Shown in pieces: positions 35,720 through 45,424 of a stretch of DNA of 64,000 bases. How positions within the stretch are numbered: the stretch's first letter is position 1; the number at the start of each line of letters is the position of its first letter. The translations under genes and the position numbers were made by a program. Source of the DNA: Ferruginivarius sediminum (lineage in GTDB: Bacteria; Pseudomonadota; Alphaproteobacteria; Kiloniellales; Rhodovibrionaceae); NCBI RefSeq assembly GCF_003344765.1, contig NZ_QPMH01000009.1:62001-126000 (forward strand). Reading direction: 5' to 3'. The notes under the pieces were generated by a model, which was given only the letters and a program-made list of their open reading frames with translations, did not search any database and was not told the origin of the DNA.

Positions 35720-36507
35720 TGCGGCTGGAGGTGGATGGCGCGCCGGTCTTCGCCGCAACCGGCGGGACGGCCTTCGACCCGGCGCGGCCGGTCGTGGTGC
35801 TGGTGCACGGCGCCGGCATGGATCACAGCGTCTGGGCGCTGCAAAGCCGCTATCTGGCGCATCATGGCCGCGCGGTCCTGGCGGTCGACCTTCCGGGGCA
35901 CGGCCGCTCCGGTGGCGATCCGCTGGACAGCCCGAAGGCCATCGCCGACTGGCTGGTCCGGTTGCTGGATGCCGTGGGCGTGGAACAGGCGGCGCTTGCC
36001 GGCCACTCGATGGGGGCGCTTGCCGCGCTGGAATCGGCGGCGCGCCACCCCGACCGCTGGCGGGCGCTGGCCCTGATGGGCGTCGCGGCGAAGATGCCGG
36101 TTCACCCTGACCTGCTGAAGGCGGCAGAGGCGAACGATCCCGCCGCGGCGGCGATGATCGTGGGCTGGGGCCACGGCGCGCGGGCGCAGCTTGGCGGCGA
36201 TGCGGTGCCGGGCGTCTGGACCACGGGCGTCGCCCGACGCCTGCTGGAGCGTGCGCAACCGGGTGTTCTGTACACCGATCTGGCGGCCTGCGATGCCTAC
36301 ACTCACGGCGCCGAGGCGGCGGGACAGGTGCGCTGTCCGACACTTCTGCTGTTGGCGGCGGAGGATAGGATGACCCCGGCGAAGGCGGGCCGGAAGCTGG
36401 CCGAGGCGATGGACGACGCGCGCGTCGTGGAACTTGCCGGCTGCGGCCACATGATGATGACCGAGGCCCCGGACGCAACCCTCGACGCGCTGGCGAAGAT
36501 GGTCTAA
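35719..36507 (+). CDS. Alpha/beta hydrolase
   Basis: This 262-residue alpha/beta hydrolase has the oxyanion block LVHGAGMDHSVW, the nucleophile Ser97 in GHSMG, an Asp in LLLLAAEDRMTP and the catalytic His in GCGHMMM. It overlaps metY by one base (TGATG), so a role in sulfur amino-acid metabolism or removal of an acyl by-product is possible. The substrate cannot be told from sequence. No signal peptide is seen. Confidence 0.87.
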   Translation: MRLEVDGAPVFAATGGTAFDPARPVVVLVHGAGMDHSVWALQSRYLAHHGRAVLAVDLPGHGRSGGDPLDSPKAIADWLVRLLDAVGVEQAALAGHSMGALAALESAARHPDRWRALALMGVAAKMPVHPDLLKAAEANDPAAAAMIVGWGHGARAQLGGDAVPGVWTTGVARRLLERAQPGVLYTDLAACDAYTHGAEAAGQVRCPTLLLLAAEDRMTPAKAGRKLAEAMDDARVVELAGCGHMMMTEAPDATLDALAKMV

Positions 36508-36546
36508 GCGAGGCAAGTTCGAATTCGAAGCCAAGGGGACAATGCG

Positions 36547-37185
36547 ATGGCCGATCCGATCATTTTTGGACCGAACTACAGCACCTACGTGCGCAGCGTG
36601 CGCATGGCGCTGGAAGAGAAGGGCGCCGCCTACAAGCTGCACGAAGTGGACATCTTCTCGGGCGAGAACCAGAACCCGGACTTCCTGGCCCGGCAGCCTT
36701 TCGGCAAGGTCCCGGCATTCGAGCATGACGGCTTCCAGCTTTACGAAACCGACGCCATCACCCGCTATGTCGACATGACGTTCGAGGGGCCCTCGCTGCA
36801 GCCGCAGGATGCCAGGGGGCAGGCGCGGATGACCCAGATCATCGGCATCGTCAACGCCTATGCCTATCCGCCGATCGTCGGCAAGCTGGTGATCCAACGC
36901 CTCGTCATGCCGAAGCTGAACGAGACGCCGGACGAGCAGGCCATTGCCGAGGCCCTGCCGGATGCGCGTAAGGTGCTGGCGGAACTGGAGCGCCTGATCG
37001 GCGAGAACGCCTATGCCGCGGGTAGCCACCTTTCGCTGGCGGACCTGCAGCTTCTGCCGGTCCTGGACTATCTGTCGATGACGCCCGAGGGCGGCGAGCT
37101 GCTGGCGGAGGTGCCGCGCGTGAAGGCCCTGCATGCGAAGCTGGCGGAGCGGGAGAGCGCCAAGCGGACGGCTCCACAGCTTTAG
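36547..37185 (+). CDS. Glutathione S-transferase family protein
   Basis: This 212-residue protein has the thioredoxin-like N-terminal GST domain (IIFGPNYSTYVRSVRMALEEKGAAY, with FGKVPAFEHDG and the ETDAITRYVD glutathione-binding block split over residues about 55-77) and an all-helical C-terminal domain with the SLADLQLLPVLDYL motif. It may conjugate or reduce small molecules with glutathione. It lies 39 bases after the hydrolase and is probably cotranscribed. Confidence 0.9.
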   Translation: MADPIIFGPNYSTYVRSVRMALEEKGAAYKLHEVDIFSGENQNPDFLARQPFGKVPAFEHDGFQLYETDAITRYVDMTFEGPSLQPQDARGQARMTQIIGIVNAYAYPPIVGKLVIQRLVMPKLNETPDEQAIAEALPDARKVLAELERLIGENAYAAGSHLSLADLQLLPVLDYLSMTPEGGELLAEVPRVKALHAKLAERESAKRTAPQL

Positions 37186-37242
37186 AGCGTAATCGGATCA
37201 GGTTGAAACATAATGTTTCAACCTGATCCGTGAATCCTGCTC
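37185..37242. repeat. Long palindromic intergenic repeat (REP-like)
   Basis: The 17-base arms at 37194-37210 and 37214-37230 are perfectly complementary around TAA. Outer GAGC (37185-37188) and GCTC (37239-37242) extend the pairing. It begins at the last base of the GST stop. The layout resembles dispersed intergenic palindromes of alphaproteobacterial genomes. It can also act as a hairpin protecting mRNA ends between these convergent genes. Confidence 0.75.
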
Positions 37243-37315
37243 CAGCGTCCGTTGGACGGCGGACCGACGCCTCGGCGTACGCGGGTATCGGGGCTTCTCG
37301 CCAACCCCAGCCGCC

Positions 37316-40300
37316 CTACTCGCCGACCATCGACTTGAGCTGCCGGTTCGCCACGGCCAGCATTGCCAGGTCCGGCGTGCCGGCGGATTTCAGTTCCGTC
37401 AGCAGCTGCTCGGTCCGGTTCACCATCGCCTGGCGCTTGTCGGCCCAGGTCTGGATGGCCCCGTCGCCGGCACCGCCGCCGTCGCCACGGTCGAGGACGT
37501 CGAGCGTCACCGCCGTCTGATGGCTGTAGAAGTCGTCGATGATGGCCGTCACCGCCAGCTTGTCCCAGGCATCGTCGGTGGGAAGCTGTCCGGCGGCCGA
37601 GCGCAGCCAGTCGAAGCCGAAGCGGTGGCCGACGGTGAAGTAGGTCTTCGCCACGTCGATCACCTTCATTCCCACCCGCTGGGCAATGCGCACGATGTCG
37701 AGCGCCGGCGGCAGCAGGCGCAGGGCCACCACGCCGCGCGCCAGTTCCTTCGGCACGCCCTTGTCGGTGTAACTTCTCACCTGCCTGTTCAGCGCGTCGC
37801 TGTCGGCCTTGTCCAACAGCTCGTCCAGCTTGTCCGAGACGGTGGCGACACCCTTGCCATAGGTCTCGATGCCCTTGGCGGCGTCGATCGGGTGCTCGCA
37901 GTTGCGCAGGAACCAGGTGGTGGTCCGCTCGATCAGGCGGCCGCACTCGATCAACATGGCGTACTGCGTCGTCGCCGGGACCTTGGTGTCCAGTGCCTCG
38001 ATCCCCGCCCACAGCTTGCGCAGGCCGAACACCTCGCGGGCGATGGCGTAGGCGCGGCAGATGTCCTCCGCCGGCATGCCCGTCTTCTCCCGGACCTCGT
38101 GGACGAAGGCGAGGCCGCCGCGGTTGATCACCGAGTTGCTGACCACCGTCGCCACGATCTCGCGGCGCAGCCGGTGCTGGCCGATACGTTTGGCGTAGGT
38201 TTTTTGTAGTTCCTTCGGGAAATAGGCCTCCAGGTCGGCTTCCATGTAGGGATCGTCCGGCAGCCCCGATGCCAGCAGCTCTTCATAGAGCGTCAGCTTG
38301 GCGTAGTTCATCAGGACGGCGGTTTCCGGCCGGGTCATGCCGGTGCCGGCCTTGCGCCGCTCCAGGATGATCTCGTCGTCGGGCAGGAACTCGATGGCCC
38401 GGTTCAGTTTGCCGGCGCGTTCCAGCGTGCGCATGAAGCGCGCGTTGCGGTCCAGCAGGTGGGCGCCAAGCTGCTCCGTCACCGAGATCGCCTGTGTTTG
38501 CAGGTAGTTGTCCCGCAGCACCAGGCCCGCGACCTCGTCGGTCATGCGCTCCAGCATCTCGTTGCGCTGCTTGCGCGTCATGTCGCCGGACTGCTCCACG
38601 TCGCCCAGGAGGATCTTGATGTTGACCTCGTGATCGGAGCAGTCGACGCCCGCCGAGTTGTCGATGGAATCGGTGTTGCAGTGGCCGCCGGCCAGCGCGT
38701 ACTCGATGCGCGCGCGTTGCGTCATGCCGAGGTTCGCGCCCTCGCCGATGACCTTCGCTCCGACATTCCTCGCATCGACGCGCAGGCCGTCGTTGCCCCG
38801 GTCGCCGACTTCGGCATGGCTCTCGTCGGCGGCCTTGACATAGGTGCCGATGCCACCGAACCACAGCAATTCGGTGTCCGCCTTCAACAGCGCGTGGATC
38901 AACTCGTTCGGCGTGCAGCTATCCTTGCCAAGCTTGGCCAGCTTCTTGATCTCCGGCGTCAGTTTGATCGATTTCGCCTTGCGGTCGAAGACGCCGCCGC
39001 CCTTGGAGATCAGCTTGCTGTCATAGGCATCCCAGCCCTTCGCCTCGTCGAACAGGCGCTTGCGCTCCTTCCACGATTTCGCCGAATCAGGGGCGGGGTC
39101 GATGAAGATGTGCAGGTGATTGAACGCCGCCAGCAGCCGGATGTGCTTGGACAGCAGCATGCCGTTGCCGAAGACGTCGCCCGACATGTCGCCGCAGCCG
39201 ATGGCGGTGAAGTCCTCGTTCTGGATGTCCTTGCCCAGCTCGCGGAAATGGCGCTTCACCGATTCCCAGCCGCCGCGCGCGGTGATTCCCATCGCCTTGT
39301 GGTCGTAGCCCGCCGAGCCGCCGGAGGCGAAGGCGTCGTCCAGCCAGAAACCGTATTCCTGCGAGACGCCGTTGGCGTAGTCGGAGAAGGTGGCCGTGCC
39401 CTTGTCGGCGGCGACGACCAGATAGGGGTCGTCGCTGTCCCAGCGAACCACCTCCTGCGGCGGCTGCACCTCGCCGGCGACGTAGTTGTCGGTCAGGTCC
39501 AGCATGGCCCGGATGAAGGTCTTGTAGCAGGCAACGCCTTCCTCCTGGACGTCCTTGCGGCTGGCGCCGGGACCCGGCGGGCGCTTCAGGACGAAACCGC
39601 CCTTCGAGCCGACCGGGACGATGACGGCGTTCTTCACCTGCTGCGCCTTCACGAGGCCCAGCACTTCGGTGCGGAAGTCCTCGCGCCGGTCGGACCAGCG
39701 CAGGCCGCCGCGCGCCACCATGCCGAAGCGGAGGTGCACGCCTTCGACGCGGGGCGAATAGACGAAGATTTCCCGGAACGGCCGGGGCAGCGGCAGCTCG
39801 TCGATGTTCTGGCTGTCCAGCTTGAACGACAGGTAGGACTTCTCGCGGCCGGCCGCGGCGCCCTGGAAGAAGTTGGTGCGCAGCGTCGATTCAATGGCAT
39901 TCAGGAAGCGGCGGATGATGCGGTCCTGGTCCAGCACCTCCACGTTCTCCAGCCCGGCGTTGATCTCCTCGACGACCGCCGCGGCCTGCTTGTCGCGGTT
40001 GCCCTTGTGATGCGGATCGAAGCGCAGGTGGAACAGCTTCACCAGATTGCGGGCCAGGCCCGGATTTTCGGCCAGCGTGTCTTCCATGTACGCCTGGCTG
40101 AACGGGATCGCGGCCTGCCGCAGGTACTTGCAGTAGGCGCGCAGGACGATGATGTCGCGCGCCGTCAGCCCGCCCAGCAGCACCAGCCTGTTGAAGCCGT
40201 CGTTCTCCATCTCGTCGCGCCAGATGCGGGCGAAGGCCTCGTGGAACTTGTCCTTTACCTCGGACAGGTCGATGGCCCGGCCGCCGAAGGCACGCATGGT

Positions 40301-42175
40301 GAAGTCGTGGATATAGACGGTGGTCTCCAGGTCCCGCGGATGGACTTCGTAGGGATGCTCGGAGATCACCTTGATGCCCATGTTCTCCAGCATCGGGAGG
40401 ATGTCCGACAGCGGGATCGGGCGGCCCGGATGGTAGATCTTGAAACGAACCTCGTCCTCCGCCGCCTCGATCGGGCGGTAGAGGTTCATTGCCAGTTCGC
40501 CCGTCTCCAGCGCGCGCTCGATCCTGTGGATGTCGAAGACGGCGGCGTGGGCGTGGAAATGCTCCTCGTAGCTGGCCGGGAACGCCTTGCCGAAGCGGCG
40601 CGTGGCCGCCAGCCCCGGCTCCTCGCCGCGATCCTCGATCAGCGCTTCCTGCAGGTGGTCCACCCATGAGCGCGCGGCATCGGCCAGCCGCTGCTCCACG
40701 GCGTTCTGGTCGACCTCGGGAATCCTGCCCGGCGTGGTGCGCACGATGATGTGGACGCGCGCCAGCGCCGCTTCGCTCAGGTGCGTGTAGAAGGCCGTCA
40801 CATCGCCGTCGAAGGCCTGGGCCAGCAGCTTCTGGAAGCGCTCGCGCAGGTCGGTGTTGTAGCGGTCGCGCGGCACGTAGACGAGGCAGGAGACGAAGCG
40901 CTCGAATGGGTCGCGGCGGGTGAACAGCGCGATGCGCTGGCGCTCTTGCAGGTGCAGGATGCTGAGCGAGATGTTGTAGAGTTCGCCTTCGGATATCTGG
41001 AACAGCTCGTCGCGCGGATAGCTTTCCAGAATATGCATCAGCGCCTTGCCGTCGTGGCTGTCGGGGCGGAAGCCCGAGCGCTCCATCACACGGTCGACCT
41101 TGCGCCGCAGCAGCGGGATGTCGCGCGGACTGCGCGAATAGGCGACGGAAGTGAACAGCCCGGCGAAGAGCTGCTCGCCCAGGACGTTGCCTTTCTTGTC
41201 GAAGAACTTGATGGCGATGGTGTCCATGTGCACGGCGCGGTGCACGGTGGAGCGGTGGTTCGCCTTGGTGATGCGCAGCAGGTCGGGCTGTTGCAGGAAT
41301 TCGCGCACGTCCGGGGGCAGTTTGCCCAGGTTGCGCAGGCCGTCGAACACGCGGTAGTCCGGATCGGCCAGGATGCCCAGGCCCGCCTCGTCCTGCACCT
41401 TTGCCACGGCGTCCCGGCCCGAGCCCTCGAAGACGTACTCGCGATAGCCCAGGAAGGTGAAGTGGTCGTCGGTGACCCACTTCAGGAAGGCGATTCCCTC
41501 GTCGATCTCGGCCTTGTCCAGCGGCGGCGGCGAGCTTTCGAGGTTGGCGGTGATCGCTCGCGCCTTCTCGCGCATCGCGGCCCAGTCGTTGACGGCGAAG
41601 CGCACGTCGCGCAGCACCCGCTCAAGCTCCTTGCGGATCTCGTCGTGCTTGTCGCGCGGCTGCTCGCTGATCTCGATGTGCATGAAGGATTCGCGCAGCG
41701 TGCCCTTGGCCGCCTTGCCCTTGCCGCCGCCCTCGCGCCGGCACGCCTGGGCAGTCACCAGTTGACCGCTGGCGTCGCGCTCCACCTCCAGGATCGGGTG
41801 GATCACCAGCAGCACCTGTGCGTCCAGTGCGGTCAGCTTGGCGGTGACCGAGTCGACCAGAAACGGCATGTCGTCGTTCACGATCTCGACGACGGTGTGC
41901 GAGGAACGGTAGCCGTGCTCCTCCAGATGCGGGCTGTAGACCCGGACCATCGGTGTGTCCGGCTGGCGCTTCTGGGCAAACCAGAACATCGCCAGCGCCT
42001 CGCCGTAGAGGTTGTCGGGGTCGTCGCCCAGCAGGTCGTCGGGCGGGACGTGGGCGTAGAACTGCCGCACGAAGGCCTCGACGATATCGGCGCGACCGCT
42101 CTCCAGGCGCTGGCGCACGCGATCGGCAACGCGGTCTATCAGGTCGCTCTTGAGCTGTTCCGCACCTACGGTCAT
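37316..42175 (-). CDS. NAD-specific glutamate dehydrogenase, large (GDH-180) type
   Basis: This 1619-residue enzyme oxidises glutamate to 2-oxoglutarate with NAD+. It belongs to the very large bacterial class with long regulatory arms. The N-terminal 700 residues hold ACT-like modules. The catalytic core (about 750-1250) contains VPVGSKGGFVLKRPP, TAIGCGDMSGDVFGNGMLL and LWFGGIGTYVKA. The C-terminal arm is helical. ATG 42175 is preferred (GGGGGAGG upstream) over GTG 42196. It would feed amino acids into the TCA cycle. Confidence 0.95.
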   Translation of the reverse strand: MTVGAEQLKSDLIDRVADRVRQRLESGRADIVEAFVRQFYAHVPPDDLLGDDPDNLYGEALAMFWFAQKRQPDTPMVRVYSPHLEEHGYRSSHTVVEIVNDDMPFLVDSVTAKLTALDAQVLLVIHPILEVERDASGQLVTAQACRREGGGKGKAAKGTLRESFMHIEISEQPRDKHDEIRKELERVLRDVRFAVNDWAAMREKARAITANLESSPPPLDKAEIDEGIAFLKWVTDDHFTFLGYREYVFEGSGRDAVAKVQDEAGLGILADPDYRVFDGLRNLGKLPPDVREFLQQPDLLRITKANHRSTVHRAVHMDTIAIKFFDKKGNVLGEQLFAGLFTSVAYSRSPRDIPLLRRKVDRVMERSGFRPDSHDGKALMHILESYPRDELFQISEGELYNISLSILHLQERQRIALFTRRDPFERFVSCLVYVPRDRYNTDLRERFQKLLAQAFDGDVTAFYTHLSEAALARVHIIVRTTPGRIPEVDQNAVEQRLADAARSWVDHLQEALIEDRGEEPGLAATRRFGKAFPASYEEHFHAHAAVFDIHRIERALETGELAMNLYRPIEAAEDEVRFKIYHPGRPIPLSDILPMLENMGIKVISEHPYEVHPRDLETTVYIHDFTMRAFGGRAIDLSEVKDKFHEAFARIWRDEMENDGFNRLVLLGGLTARDIIVLRAYCKYLRQAAIPFSQAYMEDTLAENPGLARNLVKLFHLRFDPHHKGNRDKQAAAVVEEINAGLENVEVLDQDRIIRRFLNAIESTLRTNFFQGAAAGREKSYLSFKLDSQNIDELPLPRPFREIFVYSPRVEGVHLRFGMVARGGLRWSDRREDFRTEVLGLVKAQQVKNAVIVPVGSKGGFVLKRPPGPGASRKDVQEEGVACYKTFIRAMLDLTDNYVAGEVQPPQEVVRWDSDDPYLVVAADKGTATFSDYANGVSQEYGFWLDDAFASGGSAGYDHKAMGITARGGWESVKRHFRELGKDIQNEDFTAIGCGDMSGDVFGNGMLLSKHIRLLAAFNHLHIFIDPAPDSAKSWKERKRLFDEAKGWDAYDSKLISKGGGVFDRKAKSIKLTPEIKKLAKLGKDSCTPNELIHALLKADTELLWFGGIGTYVKAADESHAEVGDRGNDGLRVDARNVGAKVIGEGANLGMTQRARIEYALAGGHCNTDSIDNSAGVDCSDHEVNIKILLGDVEQSGDMTRKQRNEMLERMTDEVAGLVLRDNYLQTQAISVTEQLGAHLLDRNARFMRTLERAGKLNRAIEFLPDDEIILERRKAGTGMTRPETAVLMNYAKLTLYEELLASGLPDDPYMEADLEAYFPKELQKTYAKRIGQHRLRREIVATVVSNSVINRGGLAFVHEVREKTGMPAEDICRAYAIAREVFGLRKLWAGIEALDTKVPATTQYAMLIECGRLIERTTTWFLRNCEHPIDAAKGIETYGKGVATVSDKLDELLDKADSDALNRQVRSYTDKGVPKELARGVVALRLLPPALDIVRIAQRVGMKVIDVAKTYFTVGHRFGFDWLRSAAGQLPTDDAWDKLAVTAIIDDFYSHQTAVTLDVLDRGDGGGAGDGAIQTWADKRQAMVNRTEQLLTELKSAGTPDLAMLAVANRQLKSMVGE

Positions 42176-42311
42176 CGCTTCAGCCTCCCCCGCCACGAAC
42201 CGTTTTCGTTGGGCACTGCCCGCATACAGCGCCGAAAGGGAAGGCTATCGCGAATCACCAGGCGAGAAAATGCCGCTGATCGTGTTGTTTAATGGCAAAT
42301 TTGCAAAGTCT

Positions 42312-42776
42312 TCAGGGCCAGTACCGTCCGCTTGACGCAATCGCGACCAAAACTAGCCCGAGTCCAAGGTTAATTCCGACAAAACGGCGAATTTGCTCCA
42401 GGTTGCGGGCGCCGGTCTCGCGCTCGCCCGCGTCCACCGCCTGCCTGAACCGGCGCCAGGGCGCGAAGTAGACGTGCGCGAAGATCAGCACCATCAGGAT
42501 GCCAAGCCCCTGCATGACATGGATATGCAGACCGGCGCCGGCGAAGCCGCCATAACCGGCGAAGAGCATGTGGTAGCCGCTTGCCAGCAGAATGAGGATC
42601 GACAGCCAGACCAGCGGAAAGAAGCGCGCGAAGATACCGCGCCACAGCCGCTGCCGGTCCGGCCCCTCCAGCACGCCGGCGGCCGGGCGCACGAACCAGT
42701 AGGCGAAGGCCATGCCGCCGACCCAGACAACCGCGGCCAGGGCATGCAAGGCAAGCGCGAGCGTCATATCCATCAT
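42312..42776 (-). CDS. CopD-like integral membrane protein
   Basis: This 154-residue protein has four membrane helices, beginning MTLALALHALAAVVWVGGMAFAYW. It has His at HALAAVVW and in GLHIHVMQGLGILM and IFAHVYF, the arrangement of CopD/YcnJ-like proteins that may bind haem or copper. Two adjacent ATG codons (42776 and 42773) are possible starts. It lies 136 bases upstream of the glutamate dehydrogenase gene on the same strand. Function is inferred only from family shape. Confidence 0.7.
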   Translation of the reverse strand: MMDMTLALALHALAAVVWVGGMAFAYWFVRPAAGVLEGPDRQRLWRGIFARFFPLVWLSILILLASGYHMLFAGYGGFAGAGLHIHVMQGLGILMVLIFAHVYFAPWRRFRQAVDAGERETGARNLEQIRRFVGINLGLGLVLVAIASSGRYWP

Positions 42777-42906
42777 GATCGCGTTTCCGCTGTCCCGTGT
42801 GATAAAGTGCAAGATGCCGGTGAACGTCTAACCGCGCGGACGCCCGGCGTAAACCGGGTGCGGCATTCGTGCCCGGCAGGGCAACGGGCACCGAGGGCCG
42901 GAGCGA

Positions 42907-43038
42907 ATGGCGGGTTTCCTGGGAAAGACATTGGGCGGGATGGCGCTGGCGGCAGCCTCCGTTCTTGGCTGGGCGCTTTGGGCCGAATGGGGTTTGGGCG
43001 TCGGCGTTTGCCTGAACCTCACCGGCCTGTGTATCTGA
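42907..43038 (+). CDS. Possible 43-residue hydrophobic microprotein
   Basis: An open frame encodes MAGFLGKTLGGMALAAASVL, then a Trp-rich hydrophobic stretch ending in CLNLTGLCI. The composition (one helix, two Cys near the end) suits a small membrane protein. GGAGCGA lies just before the ATG but very close. There is no recognised family and the frame could be chance. Confidence 0.3.
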   Translation: MAGFLGKTLGGMALAAASVLGWALWAEWGLGVGVCLNLTGLCI

Positions 43039-43150
43039 GCGCTGGCGGCGGCCGTTGCCCCTAGCCGTGCGCGCACACGCCATCCCCCGCCTTGTCGCCG
43101 CGTTCTTTCGCGTTGGGACCGGCCCGCCAAGACGGGCGGGAGGAGTGGTG

Positions 43151-44293
43151 ATGCTGGCGCTGTTCGCCCTGACAGCTTCATCGCAGGCCGCGCCCGCGCG
43201 GGAAGCTGCGTACTGCCAGCGCGTGGCCCTGATCGACGCGGAGAGCGGCGCGCCGGTGCGTGGGGCCGAGGATATCGCGGTCGATGCCGATGGCGGCCGG
43301 CTGTACCTCTCGGCTTATGACCGCTGGGCGCTGGAGGATGCGCTTGCCGCCGACGCGGAGCGGCTGCCGCAGGGCGGCATTTACGCGGCACCCCTGTCAG
43401 AGGTGGCGGCGGCGGAGGCGCGGCTTTCGGTGCGGCGGCTGACCTCGGATGTTGCGGGCGACTTTCATCCCCACGGTATCGCGCTCTATCGGGAGGCCGA
43501 TCCGCTCCGCCTGTTCGCCATCAACCACGCGTACTCGCGGCGAGACGGAGAGCGGCGGCGCGCCACCCGCATCGATGTTTTCGATCTTGCCGGGGATAGC
43601 CTGCAAGCGGCGAGCAGCCTGCGCGACGAGGCGCTGTGCCAGGCCAACGACCTTGTGGCGCTGTCACCGTCGGACGTATTGGTGAGCCGCGATCACGGGG
43701 CATGCCGCGGCCTGCGGCGATGGAGCGAGGATGCCCTCGGCCTCAGCCACGCCAAGGTGTTACTCGCCAGATTAGAGGAAGGCGGTGCTGCGCGGGTGAG
43801 GACTCTGGTCGACGGTCTCGGCTTCGCCAACGGCCTTGCGCTGAGTCCCGACAAGCGGCGGCTGGCGGTGGCGGCGACGCGGGAAGGGCGGGTGCATTTC
43901 TTCGACGTGCCCGCGTTGAAGCGCGGCGAGGCGGCGCCGCTGTCGAGCGTCAGGCTGGACGGCGGGCCGGACAACCTGAGCTGGACGCCCGGCGGCAAGG
44001 TGCTGGCCGCCGTGCACCCGTCGATGCTGAAGGCAGGAATGGCGCGCAACCGCTGGCTGGGGGCGCGCCGCGCCGGCAGCCGTGTGGTGGCGATCGATCC
44101 GGACGACGGGACGGTGGCGCCGCTTCTGGAGGATCCGGAAGGCCGGAAGCTGAACATGGCGACCGTGGCGGCGGCATTCGGCGAGCGCATCGTGGTCGCG
44201 GCGGTGCTGGACGACGCCGTGCTCGTCTGCAACCCGCCGTCACGCGATGCTCAAGCGAACGACACGGGACGTGACGCGTTTCATTCACAATGA
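43151..44293 (+). CDS. Exported SMP-30/paraoxonase-like beta-propeller protein
   Basis: This 380-residue protein has a signal peptide (LALFALTASSQAAPA) and repeats of a six-bladed propeller: GAEDIAVDADGGRLYLSAYD, FHPHGIALYR, CQANDLVALSPSDVLVSRDH, GFANGLALSPDKRRLAVA and GGPDNLSWTPGGKVL. These match the calcium-binding and catalytic positions of arylesterase/paraoxonase and gluconolactonase families. It may be a lactonase or esterase in the periplasm. The ATG at 43151 follows GGGAGGAGTGGTG. The next gene overlaps by four bases. Confidence 0.8.
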   Translation: MLALFALTASSQAAPAREAAYCQRVALIDAESGAPVRGAEDIAVDADGGRLYLSAYDRWALEDALAADAERLPQGGIYAAPLSEVAAAEARLSVRRLTSDVAGDFHPHGIALYREADPLRLFAINHAYSRRDGERRRATRIDVFDLAGDSLQAASSLRDEALCQANDLVALSPSDVLVSRDHGACRGLRRWSEDALGLSHAKVLLARLEEGGAARVRTLVDGLGFANGLALSPDKRRLAVAATREGRVHFFDVPALKRGEAAPLSSVRLDGGPDNLSWTPGGKVLAAVHPSMLKAGMARNRWLGARRAGSRVVAIDPDDGTVAPLLEDPEGRKLNMATVAAAFGERIVVAAVLDDAVLVCNPPSRDAQANDTGRDAFHSQ

Positions 44294-45330
44294 TCGACAC
44301 TGAATTGAACGCTGCGCGAAGGGTACACGGCATCCGAATGAAGCATCTTGCATTGGCGTTTTTGAGCCTTGTCCGTCGCCGCGCGGCCGCGACGGGGGTC
44401 GTGCTGGCGATGACGCTGCCGGCGTGCTCCAGTCTGCAGGAAGCGGACCCGACCGGTCTTCTGGGCGGCGATGAGGTGCCCCGGCCGGAAAGGGTTGAAA
44501 GTCCCCCCGAAGGCGATGGCGAATACCCGAACTTGTCGAGCGTCCCCATGGAGCCGCCGCGCAGGCCCAGCCGCTCGGCGGAGCGCGAGGCGCTGAAGGA
44601 AGGGCTAATCGCCGATCGCGGCAGCGCCGTCTACAGCGACGAGCCCCTGCGGGCGGAGGGGCGGGCGACGTCTGCCCGGCCGGCCGGCGAGGTGCAGACC
44701 GCGCTTGGACCGGACGAGCCGGGATTGCCGCCGGAACGGCCCGTCATCATAAGCGAGGCCCCGGCCGGGCCCCCGATGCCGGAGGCGCCGTCGGGCCAGG
44801 AACTGTCAACGAAGGCTCAATCCGCGACCGAGCCGCGCACGGCCCCGCGCAAGCCGGACGACGGCGCGGATGCCGGCGCGGAAGCTGCCGAGAGCGAACA
44901 GGCCGGCTCTGGCGTTGCCGAGTCGGCGCAACCGGACACGCAGGCCTCCGATACCGGCGCTCGGTCGACCCTGGAGGAGACGCAGACCGCCGCCTTGCCA
45001 CCGGCCGGGGAAACAGCGGACGCTCTGCGCGTGAGCTTCGAGGGCGATGCCGCCGAATTGTCGGCGAAAGCCCGCGAACAGCTTGCAGGGCTGGCCGAAC
45101 GCCTGGCGGCCGACCCCGAGAGCCGGGTGCAGATCCGCGCCTTCGCCGCGCCCACCGACGATAGCGGCAGCGCGGCCCGGCGCCTTTCGCTGAAGCGGGC
45201 CCTGGAGGTCCGCTCGTTCCTGGCATCGCGCGGGGTTCGCTCGACGCGGATGGACGTCCGCGCGCTGGGCAGCTCCACCGACGAACAGCCCTACGACCGC
45301 GTGGACATCACGGCGGTGGATAAGGAATAG
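44290..45330 (+). CDS. OmpA-domain lipoprotein with long disordered linker
   Basis: This protein of up to 346 residues has a lipobox-like LPAC (Cys46) after a hydrophobic stretch, about 190 residues of Pro/Glu/Ala/Ser-rich linker, and a C-terminal OmpA-like domain (VSFEGDAAELSAKAREQL, RVQIRAFAAP, LSLKRALEVRSFLASRGV). Such proteins tie the outer membrane to peptidoglycan. ATG 44290 overlaps the previous stop (ATGA). ATG 44338 gives a more usual signal peptide and may be the true start. Confidence 0.8.
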   Translation: MIDTELNAARRVHGIRMKHLALAFLSLVRRRAAATGVVLAMTLPACSSLQEADPTGLLGGDEVPRPERVESPPEGDGEYPNLSSVPMEPPRRPSRSAEREALKEGLIADRGSAVYSDEPLRAEGRATSARPAGEVQTALGPDEPGLPPERPVIISEAPAGPPMPEAPSGQELSTKAQSATEPRTAPRKPDDGADAGAEAAESEQAGSGVAESAQPDTQASDTGARSTLEETQTAALPPAGETADALRVSFEGDAAELSAKAREQLAGLAERLAADPESRVQIRAFAAPTDDSGSAARRLSLKRALEVRSFLASRGVRSTRMDVRALGSSTDEQPYDRVDITAVDKE

Positions 45331-45424
45331 GGCGTCGGGAAAGCTGGCCCGCGTGGTCCGGCAGGTCATCCGCCACCGAAGTCCTGTCGCCGTTCGGTTC
45401 CAGGCCGATGGTCTGGACGGAAGC

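Noticed and set aside
38459..40669. A 736-codon open frame antisense to the glutamate dehydrogenase gene
   Set aside because: No domain, composition of a codon-shadow frame. The opposite strand is a complete known enzyme. The same applies to frames at 3187-4569, 20361-22223, 50779-52341 and 61724-63943.
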